Positions 16,370-23,924 of a stretch of DNA of 27,626 bases are shown piece after piece. Each line of letters opens with the position of its first letter. Position 1 is the first letter of the stretch. A program made the position numbers and the translations under genes. Origin of the DNA: UBA699 sp050261915 (GTDB lineage Bacteria; Bacillota; Clostridia; Clostridiales; Clostridiaceae); contig JBLNDT010000064.1 in the NCBI GenBank assembly GCA_050261915.1, positions 1-27,626 of the forward strand, read 5' to 3'. Below the pieces are notes generated by a model. That model worked only from the letters and a program-made list of their open reading frames with translations, searched no databases and was not told the origin of the DNA.

Positions 16370-16534
16370 CTACAGAGGTGTTACCATAAACATGAAGTTT
16401 ATGGTAACTAATAATTCATATTGAAACAAAAGTAAAAGAGCTGTATCAGTTACCTCCACTAATACAGCATCTTTGCTTGCATTATTCAACTCCGCCAAAA
16501 CTTCAAAATCACAATTTTCGTAGTAATAGTGCAC
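16370..16534 (-). CDS. Possible 54-residue small protein
   Basis: A GTG-started frame preceded by AGGAAATAAAATACT encodes MHYYYENCDFEVLAELNNAS, then KDAVLVEVTDTALLLLFQYE and a hydrophobic end. The first 35 codons look like real protein. The last dozen run through a perfect inverted repeat and may be junk joined at a break. It lies just upstream of the truncated TetR gene on the same strand. It could be a genuine small gene or the surviving start of a deleted one. No family recognised. Confidence 0.3.
   Translation of the reverse strand: MHYYYENCDFEVLAELNNASKDAVLVEVTDTALLLLFQYELLVTINFMFMVTPL
16380..16408. repeat. Perfect 12-bp inverted repeat with 5-nt loop
   Basis: GTTACCATAAAC (16380-16391) and GTTTATGGTAAC (16397-16408) are exact complements around ATGAA. 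No T-run follows on either strand, so it is not a standard terminator. It lies at the break where the TetR gene lost its front, and could be an operator or a recombination-associated palindrome. Confidence 0.7.
16440..16468 (-). terminator. Possible terminator of the zinc-ribbon/DUF2628 gene
   Basis: On the minus strand GCTGTAT (16468-16462) and ATACAGC (16446-16440) form a 7-bp stem, followed by TCTTTTACTTTTGTTT. The loop is long (15 nt) and the site overlaps the possible 54-codon gene, so support is moderate. Confidence 0.38.
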
Positions 16535-16620
16535 AGTATTTTATTTCCTGTGATAAAGCCTATATTGCTTCATTATATCAAAATGTTATTTTATAAACTG
16601 CAGTCAATATTGTAATATTA

Positions 16621-17085
16621 CTAATGTTTTAATTTCTTATAATACCAATAATTGCCTTTTATTCCCCATGCTATTGCTATCCCTAATGAAATAAAACCTG
16701 GTATTGGGGATTCTCCACTTGGTGATGAACTAGAACTAATGCTTGAAATCAGCATGAAAGCTCCCAAAGTTATTAAAGAATATTTCCATAATCCTTTTGT
16801 AAATCCCCAAATCCATGAAAAAAAGAATGCGGCCCAATTCCATTTGCCTTTGTATTTTTCATTACTATCTTTAATATGGTTAAATTCAATTTGATAGTAA
16901 GGTTTCAAATACAGAAATTCTTGATTTGGATTCTCTGAATATGATTCCCTTGGCTGTTCCATTTGTTGTACCTGCGAAGTCTGATAATTTGGTGTTTGAA
17001 TTGTATTTGCTACTCCACAGTATCTGCATTCGCTTACGTTTGAATCAATTGGTGCACCACATGATGAACATTTCATTTCACCCAT
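16621..17085 (-). CDS. Zinc-ribbon membrane protein with DUF2628-like domain
   Basis: The protein has 154 residues. The N-terminus is a four-Cys zinc ribbon (CSSCGAPIDSNVSECRYCG, residues 6-24). A Gln/Asn-rich linker follows, then a membrane region: WNWAAFFFSWIWGFTKGLWK, a Ser-rich turn, and GFISLGIAIAWGIKGNYWYY. This aromatic pattern is that of DUF2628 membrane proteins. The start ATG has GGGAGTGA at five nt. It appears to be monocistronic, with the 83-nt repeat copy B about 170 nt upstream. Function unknown. The zinc-ribbon-plus-membrane design recalls the operon at 21702-25226, but the sequences are not alike. Confidence 0.75.
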   Translation of the reverse strand: MGEMKCSSCGAPIDSNVSECRYCGVANTIQTPNYQTSQVQQMEQPRESYSENPNQEFLYLKPYYQIEFNHIKDSNEKYKGKWNWAAFFFSWIWGFTKGLWKYSLITLGAFMLISSISSSSSPSGESPIPGFISLGIAIAWGIKGNYWYYKKLKH

Positions 17086-17257
17086 CTAATCACTCCCTTT
17101 GTTTAAGTTATTTAATATTCAAGCTTTCCCTAGTAATAACAAGTCTTAATGTATCTTCAAATAAGTTAACAATCTATTTTATCTTATAAGAAATGAGACA
17201 ATAAAGATATAAAATATTACCTGAAAGGCAACTTACTTCCTTTAAGGCTACAATACC

Positions 17258-17340
17258 AATAAATACCTATACCGTAAACTATTCTCCATTAATCCCCAAA
17301 TTCCTTCCTACATTTACATATTCATCTCATTTCTTACATA
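17258..17340. repeat. 83-nt direct repeat, copy B
   Basis: This is the partner of 15971-16053, in the same orientation and about 1.29 kb away. It sits between the zinc-ribbon/DUF2628 gene and the terminator of the transglutaminase-like gene. Differences between copies cluster at the ends; the core is unchanged. Confidence 0.8.
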
Positions 17341-17374
17341 AAAAAAGCCTCTCTACACAAGTAGAGAAGCTTTT
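17340..17374 (-). terminator. Rho-independent terminator of the transglutaminase-like gene
   Basis: On the minus strand GCTTCTCTAC pairs with GTAGAGAGGC (one mismatch) around a 4-nt loop, followed by seven T. It starts 12 nt after the stop codon. Confidence 0.85.
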
Positions 17375-17385
17375 ATATTGTTTAA

Positions 17386-19098
17386 TTATACTGCAGGGAT
17401 ATTTATAACACCCTTCAGACCCTTATTAGATGCAAATTTTACTTTCTTGCCATCCATGCTTATTTCAGCATAATCAGGTTCAATTGTTATTGTTATCTTT
17501 AGGTCTTTATTTCTATCCATCATTATATTTGCCAGGGTTACAGCCTTTTCTATGCCGTCTCCCCTTTGATAGTTCCATATTTCATCTGGCTGGGCTATTC
17601 TTGTGCCATCATATATTGATTCAATTTCCATCTCGTCTAATGCTTTTATAACATCATCATCGCTTAAGTCCTTTGCACCTTCAATAGAAACCGGGTTTCT
17701 TTCAATTGCTGCCTTAACAAATGGCTCCCAGTCTATGGTTGAAAAATCTCTATATGCATAAAAAGCAAGATCAGCAGTAACATTTGTCTCTCTTATGGAC
17801 TGGAGGTAGTTTATAATTTCCTCCCTGGTCATATCCTTTGTTACGTTAATTACCTGGCTTTCCACAAAGTTCTTTTTAGAATCCTCATCTGGCAGTTTTG
17901 GAGTCAAATTGCAGAAGCTGAAGAAGGAACTTACAATTTCTTTTTTCTGCAGATGTGGACAGTGAATTTCAGTGCATAGGCCTTCAATGCATTCATCACC
18001 GTTAAATGTCAGCTTGTGGTTATCCAGATATTCAATTATTTCATTTAATATGATTCTGCCTTCAATTTCTTCCTTGCTGAAATCATACTCGTCAATTTCC
18101 CCAAGAAGCTTATCTCTTGTGTTGTCATTTACCCTGTAGGAGCTTGTATGTTCATAGGCAAATACCTTTTCAAGTTCAATGTAGCGTTCTTTTCCATTTT
18201 GAACACTTCTAAGCTGGAAACACTTTTGATATTTGCTTTCCTGTCTTAAGAAATTGCAGAATATGGAGGAATCAATATCTGTTATAAGGAACTCCTTTAT
18301 CTTTTCTTTAAAATCATTGTAATTGCTTTCTTTTATTGTTGCCTCCGGATAAACCACGTGAATATATCCTGAGTTGTTTGAAACTATAGTTACCTGCTCG
18401 TTTCTCATGGCTCTTTGTGCCTTTGCAGCTAGCTCAGTACCGTTAAACCACATGTTTTTAGTTACTATTCTTCTGTTGTTTGTTAAAAGGCCCTCTCCAA
18501 TATTGATAAAATTTTGAGAGTGGAGCGGTGTTGCAAGTAAGAAAATATCCTCCAGTGGAATTCCGCAGATAACAAACATGGCTGCAGCATATAGAGTTGA
18601 AAGGGACACACATTCCCCAGCTCCATTATTGTAGCCTTTTTTATATTTAAAGGCATCCATTGCTTCCACAGTTTCAGTTTTCCAGTATGGTAATACATTT
18701 GAGTTGTATTTATCTATACCAAAGTGTTCTCTTATACCTATATCAAAATAATATTTATCCCCTTCGTATCCAAAGAGAGCATTACTTTTGCTGATGGTTT
18801 CCTCGGACATAAATGGCTTAAATCTTTCTACTTCACTTTCCTTGGTTGTTACACCCCAGGTTTCAAGATCAAGATTGAAGTCATAATGATCCATTATATA
18901 CTGTTTAAGCTTCATTATTCTTCTGTTTGGCTTCATTCTGTCCAGATTGTCAAACCAAGGATCCTTTTTCCATTCCCATATTAATGGTGACATCAGGTTT
19001 GCCAGCACAAGGCTGAACAATAGTTCAGGAAACACAAATATCTCCATATCTGACAGCGTTATTGCTGCTGAATACTTTTCTAATTGTTCTTTTTTCAT
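17386..19098 (-). CDS. Transglutaminase-like (papain-fold) protein of unknown role
   Basis: I start at the ATG at 19096-19098, after CAGGTG, rather than twelve codons upstream; this gives 570 residues. Around residues 160-215 the segment GAGECVSLSTLYAAAMF, then GIPLEDIFLL, HSQNFINI and LLTNNRRIV has the Cys-then-His layout of the transglutaminase-like superfamily, with Asn where the third (Asp) residue of the triad is usual. The remaining 350 residues are mostly helical and unfamiliar, ending in a beta-rich tail (ITITIEPDYAEISMDGKKVK). A Cys-rich stretch, CIEGLCTEIHCPHL, may bind metal. There is no signal peptide, so it is cytoplasmic. It could be a protease, a peptidase-like binding protein or a degenerate enzyme. 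Confidence 0.6.
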   Translation of the reverse strand: MKKEQLEKYSAAITLSDMEIFVFPELLFSLVLANLMSPLIWEWKKDPWFDNLDRMKPNRRIMKLKQYIMDHYDFNLDLETWGVTTKESEVERFKPFMSEETISKSNALFGYEGDKYYFDIGIREHFGIDKYNSNVLPYWKTETVEAMDAFKYKKGYNNGAGECVSLSTLYAAAMFVICGIPLEDIFLLATPLHSQNFINIGEGLLTNNRRIVTKNMWFNGTELAAKAQRAMRNEQVTIVSNNSGYIHVVYPEATIKESNYNDFKEKIKEFLITDIDSSIFCNFLRQESKYQKCFQLRSVQNGKERYIELEKVFAYEHTSSYRVNDNTRDKLLGEIDEYDFSKEEIEGRIILNEIIEYLDNHKLTFNGDECIEGLCTEIHCPHLQKKEIVSSFFSFCNLTPKLPDEDSKKNFVESQVINVTKDMTREEIINYLQSIRETNVTADLAFYAYRDFSTIDWEPFVKAAIERNPVSIEGAKDLSDDDVIKALDEMEIESIYDGTRIAQPDEIWNYQRGDGIEKAVTLANIMMDRNKDLKITITIEPDYAEISMDGKKVKFASNKGLKGVINIPAV

Positions 19099-19194
19099 AA
19101 TAACACCTGTTCCTTCATAATTATTTTCCACCATCTATTTTATACTATTTTTTTATACTTTTCACCGTTATATATGTGAACTTTATATTAAATG

Positions 19195-19716
19195 TTAATC
19201 AAGTATCTTCTCAAAATATATGCTGTCACACCATTTTCCATTCTTGTAAATATATTTATGAAAACGACCCACAAATTGAAAGCCATTCCTCCTTAATACT
19301 CTTTGAGAGCCCACGTTACTTTGTGAGGTTCCTGCTTCAATTCTATGAAGCTTATGCTTATTTAAGGCTTCCTCTAAAACAAGTGCTACAGCCCTGGTAG
19401 CATATCCCTTACCTTCATGTCCCTCTCCTATCCTATACCCAAGCACAGCCTTATTGAAAACCCCTCTTACCACTGATAATAAATTTACTCTCCCAAGAAT
19501 CATTCCCTCTTGATTCTTTATCAGATACATATAAATTAAGCCTTGCTCCTGCTCCTCCAGCAATGCCTTTTTTACTTTATTAAAATTTTCTAATATGTAA
19601 TAGTTATCTCCTCTTGGAAAGCCTTCCTTCTCAAAAAAATCTCTGTTTTTAATCTCAAAAGCGTGAAGTTCCGGTAAATCTGATTCTTGAATTAAATTAA
19701 TTGTAACCTCTGACAT
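19195..19716 (-). CDS. GNAT N-acetyltransferase, RimJ/RimL-like
   Basis: The protein has 173 residues and starts after AAGGAGG. The acetyl-CoA-binding motif A is YRIGEGHEGKGYATRAV (about residues 92-108). KLHRIEAGTSQSNVGSQRVL and RRNGFQFVGRF follow, as in ribosomal-protein-alanine acetyltransferases and their many relatives. It would transfer acetyl from acetyl-CoA to an N-terminus or small amine in the cytoplasm; the acceptor cannot be told. It is divergent from the amine oxidase gene, with 144 nt between, and lies 96 nt before the transglutaminase-like gene, with which it may be cotranscribed. Confidence 0.85.
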   Translation of the reverse strand: MSEVTINLIQESDLPELHAFEIKNRDFFEKEGFPRGDNYYILENFNKVKKALLEEQEQGLIYMYLIKNQEGMILGRVNLLSVVRGVFNKAVLGYRIGEGHEGKGYATRAVALVLEEALNKHKLHRIEAGTSQSNVGSQRVLRRNGFQFVGRFHKYIYKNGKWCDSIYFEKILD

Positions 19717-19860
19717 ATAAGCCTCCTTCTATGCAAAACTACAAATTTATCCTATTTAAGTGTACCATATTTTTCAATCTCTTTTAATTGTTTTTTATTA
19801 GTCTTTATTTTGTCTTTTTTGAATATAGGTTTAATAAAAGATATTTTGCTGGGGGTTTTT

Positions 19861-21549
19861 ATGAAAAATACTAGTGAATACATTCAGGCTTCTAATCCAT
19901 CCGATGAAGAAAGACATACCTTATTGAAAAAATCTTTAAGAAAATCCGGAAGACTTCAGGATTTTAACAATATAATCAGTCTGCTGAGTCCTCCTCCTGA
20001 TATTTTAAACTATGCATCTCCCGGGGAGTTCAGAAGATTAGAGGTTGGAATTATTGGGGGTGGTTTGGCAGGCTTATGTGCCGCTTTTGAACTTAGAAAA
20101 CTTGGCTTTAATATAACAATATTTGATGCCTTAGAAGACAGAATAGGTGGAAGAGTATATACATATTATTTTGACCAGGATAAAAAACATTATGGAGAAC
20201 TTGGACCTATGAGAATTCCTGTATCCCATGAAACTACCTGGCATTATATCAATACTTTTGGCCTTGATACAGAACCCTTTATTCACAGCAACCCTAATGC
20301 CTTGGTATATCTTAATAACACAAGAACCTTGAATAATCCTGAAAGTATCAAGGAAGAAATTTACCCAAAATATAACTTAGCACCTTGGGAAAAAGATGCA
20401 CCCTGGGATAAGCTTTATGATTTCGCATTTAATTATAATATGAACTGCCTGCCCCCTGGAGTAAGAAGTGAAATCCTAAAAATTCTCCCTGAATATAGTC
20501 CCTGCTACAGTGAATTAATTGATATGAGCATCCGGGAAAATCTTGAAGTGTGCGGATTGAGCTTGGATGCCATAAATATGATAGCAGGACTAGATGGACT
20601 TACTGGAGCTCTTTATGATATATCCTACAATGAACTTTTGTCAGAGAACTATGGTGAAAACTTTACTTATTTATATAGAATTGCTGGCGGGAATGTGAAC
20701 CTGCCCCTGGCCTTTTATAAATCATTAACCAATAAAAGTCCTAAAGAGTATAAAAACATACCTGAAAAGGCTTTAGGAAGAATAACCTGGAAAGGCGGAC
20801 ACTTTGTTACAGGGATCCACAAGAGAGATTATAATCAGGAGGTTTTACTGGAATATAAAAACAAAACTTCCGCTAAAGGTATAATTAAATCCTTTGACTA
20901 TGTTATTTGTACAATTCCCTTTTCCTGCCTTTCCACTGTGGATATCAACCCGATCTTCAGTAATAGAAAAATGCAGGCCATACGTGAAATAAATTATGTA
21001 AATGCCCAACGAACTCTTTTATATTGTAAAAAAAGGTTTTGGGAAGAAGACGGAGACTTTAGAAATATTAATGGAGGAATATCTTTCACGGATTTGCCTA
21101 TTACAAACATAGTATATCCTTCAGACCATATATCAACAGGATTGAACCCTGAAGAACCTGGTGTTTTAGTTGGTTCCTACAATTTGAATAAATACGCTGT
21201 TCATCTTGGAAGCATGGAACCTCACCAGATTCCTGAGCTGGTGAAAAGAAATGTGGAAAAAGTTCATGGGTTGCCTAAATACTTTTTAGACTCCATAGTT
21301 ATTGATTCAAAATATATAAATTGGAATAATGAGCCTTGGTTCAGAGGTGATCTTGCCTATTTTACACCGGAACAAAAGAGACTCTTCTCAAACGAAATAA
21401 TAAAACCAGAGTATAACAATAGAATCTTTTTTGCTGGAGAGCACACCTCAGTAACCCATGCCTGGATGCAAGGGGCTCTGCACAGTGGAAAACTGGCTGC
21501 CAACAGCTTGGCATATTACGCTAGGAACTTGGGGACGGTTATTCAGTAG
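19861..21549 (+). CDS. Flavin amine oxidase, L-amino-acid-oxidase-like
   Basis: The ATG at 19861 follows CTGGGGG and gives 562 residues; the frame opens upstream without a site. After about 55 residues comes the FAD dinucleotide-binding motif VGIIGGGLAGLCAAFELRKL, then FDALEDRIGGRVYT. ELGPMRIP closely matches the ELGAMRxP substrate-pocket motif of L-amino acid oxidases and tryptophan-2-monooxygenase-type enzymes. The C-terminal FAD motif is FFAGEHTSVTHAWMQGALHS. There is no signal peptide. The enzyme would oxidise an amine or amino acid with oxygen or another acceptor, giving a keto product and ammonia. The last six residues, LGTVIQ, are encoded by a repeat (21529-21580). It is alone on its strand and ends before a strong terminator. 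Confidence 0.88.
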   Translation: MKNTSEYIQASNPSDEERHTLLKKSLRKSGRLQDFNNIISLLSPPPDILNYASPGEFRRLEVGIIGGGLAGLCAAFELRKLGFNITIFDALEDRIGGRVYTYYFDQDKKHYGELGPMRIPVSHETTWHYINTFGLDTEPFIHSNPNALVYLNNTRTLNNPESIKEEIYPKYNLAPWEKDAPWDKLYDFAFNYNMNCLPPGVRSEILKILPEYSPCYSELIDMSIRENLEVCGLSLDAINMIAGLDGLTGALYDISYNELLSENYGENFTYLYRIAGGNVNLPLAFYKSLTNKSPKEYKNIPEKALGRITWKGGHFVTGIHKRDYNQEVLLEYKNKTSAKGIIKSFDYVICTIPFSCLSTVDINPIFSNRKMQAIREINYVNAQRTLLYCKKRFWEEDGDFRNINGGISFTDLPITNIVYPSDHISTGLNPEEPGVLVGSYNLNKYAVHLGSMEPHQIPELVKRNVEKVHGLPKYFLDSIVIDSKYINWNNEPWFRGDLAYFTPEQKRLFSNEIIKPEYNNRIFFAGEHTSVTHAWMQGALHSGKLAANSLAYYARNLGTVIQ

Positions 21550-21580
21550 TTTCAATCCGCTGCTATATTGTAACAATTTT
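21529..21580 (+). repeat. TTGGGGACGGTTATT repeat, copy 1
   Basis: The first 15 nt are identical to 27229-27243. The next stretch remains alignable to 21580 (about 41 of 52 positions equal, most differences being transitions). It supplies the end of the amine oxidase reading frame. The GGGGACGGTT core resembles short dispersed REP-like elements seen in Firmicute genomes; this is recollection, not a search. Confidence 0.6.
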
Positions 21581-21646
21581 CGCTGGGATGAATCCATTAG
21601 AATCCTTTTTCACCAGCCAAAGTAAAAAAATAATTTCATTTAATAA

Positions 21647-21683
21647 CAAAGGTTCTCTACTCATATTCAATAGAGAACCTTTG
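21647..21683. terminator. Strong bidirectional terminator
   Basis: A perfect 13-bp stem, CAAAGGTTCTCTA (21647-21659) with TAGAGAACCTTTG (21671-21683), is followed by ATTTTATT on the plus strand and by a T-rich run on the minus strand. It separates the convergent amine oxidase gene and the zinc-ribbon operon. Confidence 0.85.
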
Positions 21684-21701
21684 ATTTTATTATCTTTACA
21701 A

Positions 21702-22235
21702 TTATTCTAAAATCGAACCGCAATATTCACAGTCAATTGCTGTACCCTTTAGTCTATAGTTCAAAGCTCCGCATCCAGAGCATATTATACTTTCAGTTTC
21801 CTGGTTTATGTTGTTTTGAGTTTTATTTTTTCCAATTACTATTACATCAGTTTCTTGATCAATATATGCATTAAAGAAAAGTTTCCCATCAATCATTCTC
21901 TGTATATCTTTTTTTACAAAGTCAACAGACTGACCTGTATTCCTTGCCAGGCTGTCCAAAGATGTCATGTTAGCAACAGAAATAAGATTAACATATTTTC
22001 TATATCTTTTAATGATTTTTTTCGTATGCGAACCAATGAAAATTAAAATAGCCCCACAAGAAATAAAAAATATACACATGAGGGTTCCTGATGTCTTGTT
22101 GGTACCATCTTTAGCAATATCATTAATAGTCACATACAACATCAATGTAAAAAAAACCACAACACAGTATCCTAAAATACTGCAGATTTTAGCAGTAATG
22201 GCTGTTATAACTATCTGAACTTTGGCTGATTTCAT
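21702..22235 (-). CDS. Zinc-ribbon/winged-helix-like membrane protein, paralogue 3
   Basis: The protein has 177 residues and starts after AAGGGGG. Two membrane helices cover about residues 8-38 and 48-70. The cytoplasmic part holds ANMTSLDSLARNTGQSVDFV and KKDIQRMIDGKLFFNAYID, a pattern like a winged helix with its wing, then DVIVIG. A C-terminal zinc ribbon follows (CSGCGALNYRLKGTAIDCEYCG). It is the last gene of the operon and the most divergent of three tandem paralogues: its linker between the winged-helix-like part and the ribbon is shortest. Function unknown. Membership of an operon with an SPFH protein points to a membrane-bound complex. Confidence 0.72.
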   Translation of the reverse strand: MKSAKVQIVITAITAKICSILGYCVVVFFTLMLYVTINDIAKDGTNKTSGTLMCIFFISCGAILIFIGSHTKKIIKRYRKYVNLISVANMTSLDSLARNTGQSVDFVKKDIQRMIDGKLFFNAYIDQETDVIVIGKNKTQNNINQETESIICSGCGALNYRLKGTAIDCEYCGSILE

Positions 22236-22294
22236 TATATTAGCCCCCTTATTTGCTCAATCCATTTAATGGCCTGATATTCAGCTAAATTTTA

Positions 22295-22849
22295 TTATTT
22301 TAATAGTGAACCACAATATTCACAGTTAATTACAGCTCCCTTTGATCTATAGTTCATAGCACCACACCCAGAACACTTAACACTTTCTGTTTCCTGTGGT
22401 TTCCTTTGATGAACACCTTTATAAGCTGAATTTGTATTTGCTTGTATATTATGTTCTCCAATTACTATTTCATCAGTATCATCATCAATATATGCATTAA
22501 TAAAGTACTTTTTATCAATCAATTTTTGAATATCATTTTTAACAAAATCAACAGAACGACTTGTACTACTTGCAATTTCTTCTAAAGAAGAAATGTTATC
22601 TACTGAAATAAGTTTAACATATTCTTTAAACCGTTTAATTGTTTTCTTTATTTTTCTTCCTAAGTAGATTAAAAAAGCAGCTATAGAAATAAAAAATAAG
22701 CAAATCATAATACAGGTGGCGTCAGGTTTATCATCAGTTATATAAGCAAATAACCCAGGTAGAAAAAATACACCCATACAATATCCAATAATACTGGAAA
22801 TCTTTCCAAGGATTGAATTAAAAACTACTTTTGCACTTGATGTGTCCAT
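22295..22849 (-). CDS. Zinc-ribbon/winged-helix-like membrane protein, paralogue 2
   Basis: I take the ATG at 22847-22849 (MDTSSAKVVF), nine nt after GGGAGATG. It aligns with the start of paralogue 1 and gives 184 residues, without the 11-residue extension of the open frame. Two membrane helices are followed by NISSLEEIASSTSRSVDFVK, then DIQKLIDKKYFINAYIDDDT and a Cys4 zinc ribbon (CSGCGAMNYRSKGAVINCEY, then CG). Spacing and order match the neighbours on both sides, as expected from tandem duplication. There are 59 nt to the next gene. Confidence 0.72.
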   Translation of the reverse strand: MDTSSAKVVFNSILGKISSIIGYCMGVFFLPGLFAYITDDKPDATCIMICLFFISIAAFLIYLGRKIKKTIKRFKEYVKLISVDNISSLEEIASSTSRSVDFVKNDIQKLIDKKYFINAYIDDDTDEIVIGEHNIQANTNSAYKGVHQRKPQETESVKCSGCGAMNYRSKGAVINCEYCGSLLK

Positions 22850-22909
22850 AATATTAACATCTCCCATCCTGTTCAATTCCATTAATGGTGTAATATTGGG
22901 CTAATATAA

Positions 22910-23467
22910 TTATTTTAAAAGTGAACCACAATATTCACAGTTAACCGCCTTGCCTTTTAGCCTATAATTTATAGCACCACATCCGTGACACTTAATTCTT
23001 TCAGTTTCAGCTTTAATTTCTTTTTCCGCAGGTTTATCAGCTTTACTTGGTTTGGGTTGAATATTAAGTCCACGAATTACAATTTTACCTGTTTCAATAT
23101 CAATATATGCATCAACGAAATACTTTTTATTAATCATTTTCTGAATATCCATTTTAACAAAGTTAACGGAATGTCCAGTATTACTTGCTATTTCTTCTAA
23201 AGAAGTTATGTGATTATCTGAAATAAGTGCAACATATACTTTAAAACGCTCTATCGTTTTTTTGATACTTTTACCCATATCAATAAAAAAATAAGCCATT
23301 AAAAAGGTACAAATACACAAGACAATTCCTGCTGTTTTATCTGTTTCACTATCGGTAATCGTAAGAACGAGGAACACGATAAAACAGAAACCCAAAAATC
23401 CCCCAGCAATATAGGCTAGTGCTGAAGCAAGGGAACTCCCAGCTACTTTAGCATTTGATGTATCCAT
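22910..23467 (-). CDS. Zinc-ribbon/winged-helix-like membrane protein, paralogue 1
   Basis: The ATG at 23465-23467 (MDTSNAKVAGSS), after AGAGGTGG, gives 185 residues; a GTG five codons earlier overlaps that site and is unlikely. Two membrane helices are followed by HITSLEEIASNTGHSVNFVK, then DIQKMINKKYFVDAYIDIET, a Lys/Glu-rich linker, and the zinc ribbon CHGCGAINYRLKGKAVNCEY, then CG. It starts four nt after the stop of the small membrane protein, so translation is probably coupled. The shared core of the three copies, KKYFxxAYID, may be their binding surface. Confidence 0.72.
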   Translation of the reverse strand: MDTSNAKVAGSSLASALAYIAGGFLGFCFIVFLVLTITDSETDKTAGIVLCICTFLMAYFFIDMGKSIKKTIERFKVYVALISDNHITSLEEIASNTGHSVNFVKMDIQKMINKKYFVDAYIDIETGKIVIRGLNIQPKPSKADKPAEKEIKAETERIKCHGCGAINYRLKGKAVNCEYCGSLLK

Positions 23468-23471
23468 AATG

Positions 23472-23912
23472 TTAATAGCCACCTCTTTTGCTCATGTTTA
23501 CATCCTTTGATACTTTCTTCTGTTCAACTCCATTTATATGCATTGAAAAAACAATTAGAAGTATCATCACAACAGCAGCAACAGCCATTATTAATATTTC
23601 AATTGTTATTAATACATTTACATGGTCTTTAAAGGCATTGGCAAATAAATTCATTATAATTGTTGCAGCAAAATATAATGATAAATCCACTATAGTCCCT
23701 AAGCGAATAAAAAGTTTATTTGATAGATTATCAATAAAAACTAATGCTTCCATGCCGGCAAACAAGACTATTTCCGATATCATAATAAATACAAAGGCCA
23801 ACCAGCTGGCTTGAGTTTTTTCAAAGCTTAGAAGAAAAAACATGGCAAGGGTAACCCCAATAATAATTACTCCTATACCGAAAATTGACAAAGCTTTATA
23901 ATTTCTTTTCAT
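23472..23912 (-). CDS. Four-helix integral membrane protein
   Basis: The ATG at 23910-23912, eight nt after AAAGGG, gives 146 residues. Four hydrophobic helices are visible (about residues 8-28, 38-60, 72-95 and 104-125), with short loops and a basic C-terminus (EQKKVSKDVNMSKRGGY). It lies directly after the SPFH gene, whose stop codon overlaps its ribosome binding site. No family recognised. By position it could be the membrane partner of the SPFH protein, comparable in role to YdjH beside YdjI in Bacillus subtilis, though sequence similarity was not established. Confidence 0.65.
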   Translation of the reverse strand: MKRNYKALSIFGIGVIIIGVTLAMFFLLSFEKTQASWLAFVFIMISEIVLFAGMEALVFIDNLSNKLFIRLGTIVDLSLYFAATIIMNLFANAFKDHVNVLITIEILIMAVAAVVMILLIVFSMHINGVEQKKVSKDVNMSKRGGY

Positions 23913-23924
23913 ATAAATCACCCT

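Noticed and set aside
16380..16408. Perfect inverted repeat as a rho-independent terminator
   Set aside because: There is no T-run on either side, so it was listed as an inverted repeat of unknown role.
18724..18984. Plus-strand 86-codon frame opposite the transglutaminase-like gene
   Set aside because: It is an antisense shadow without a binding site.
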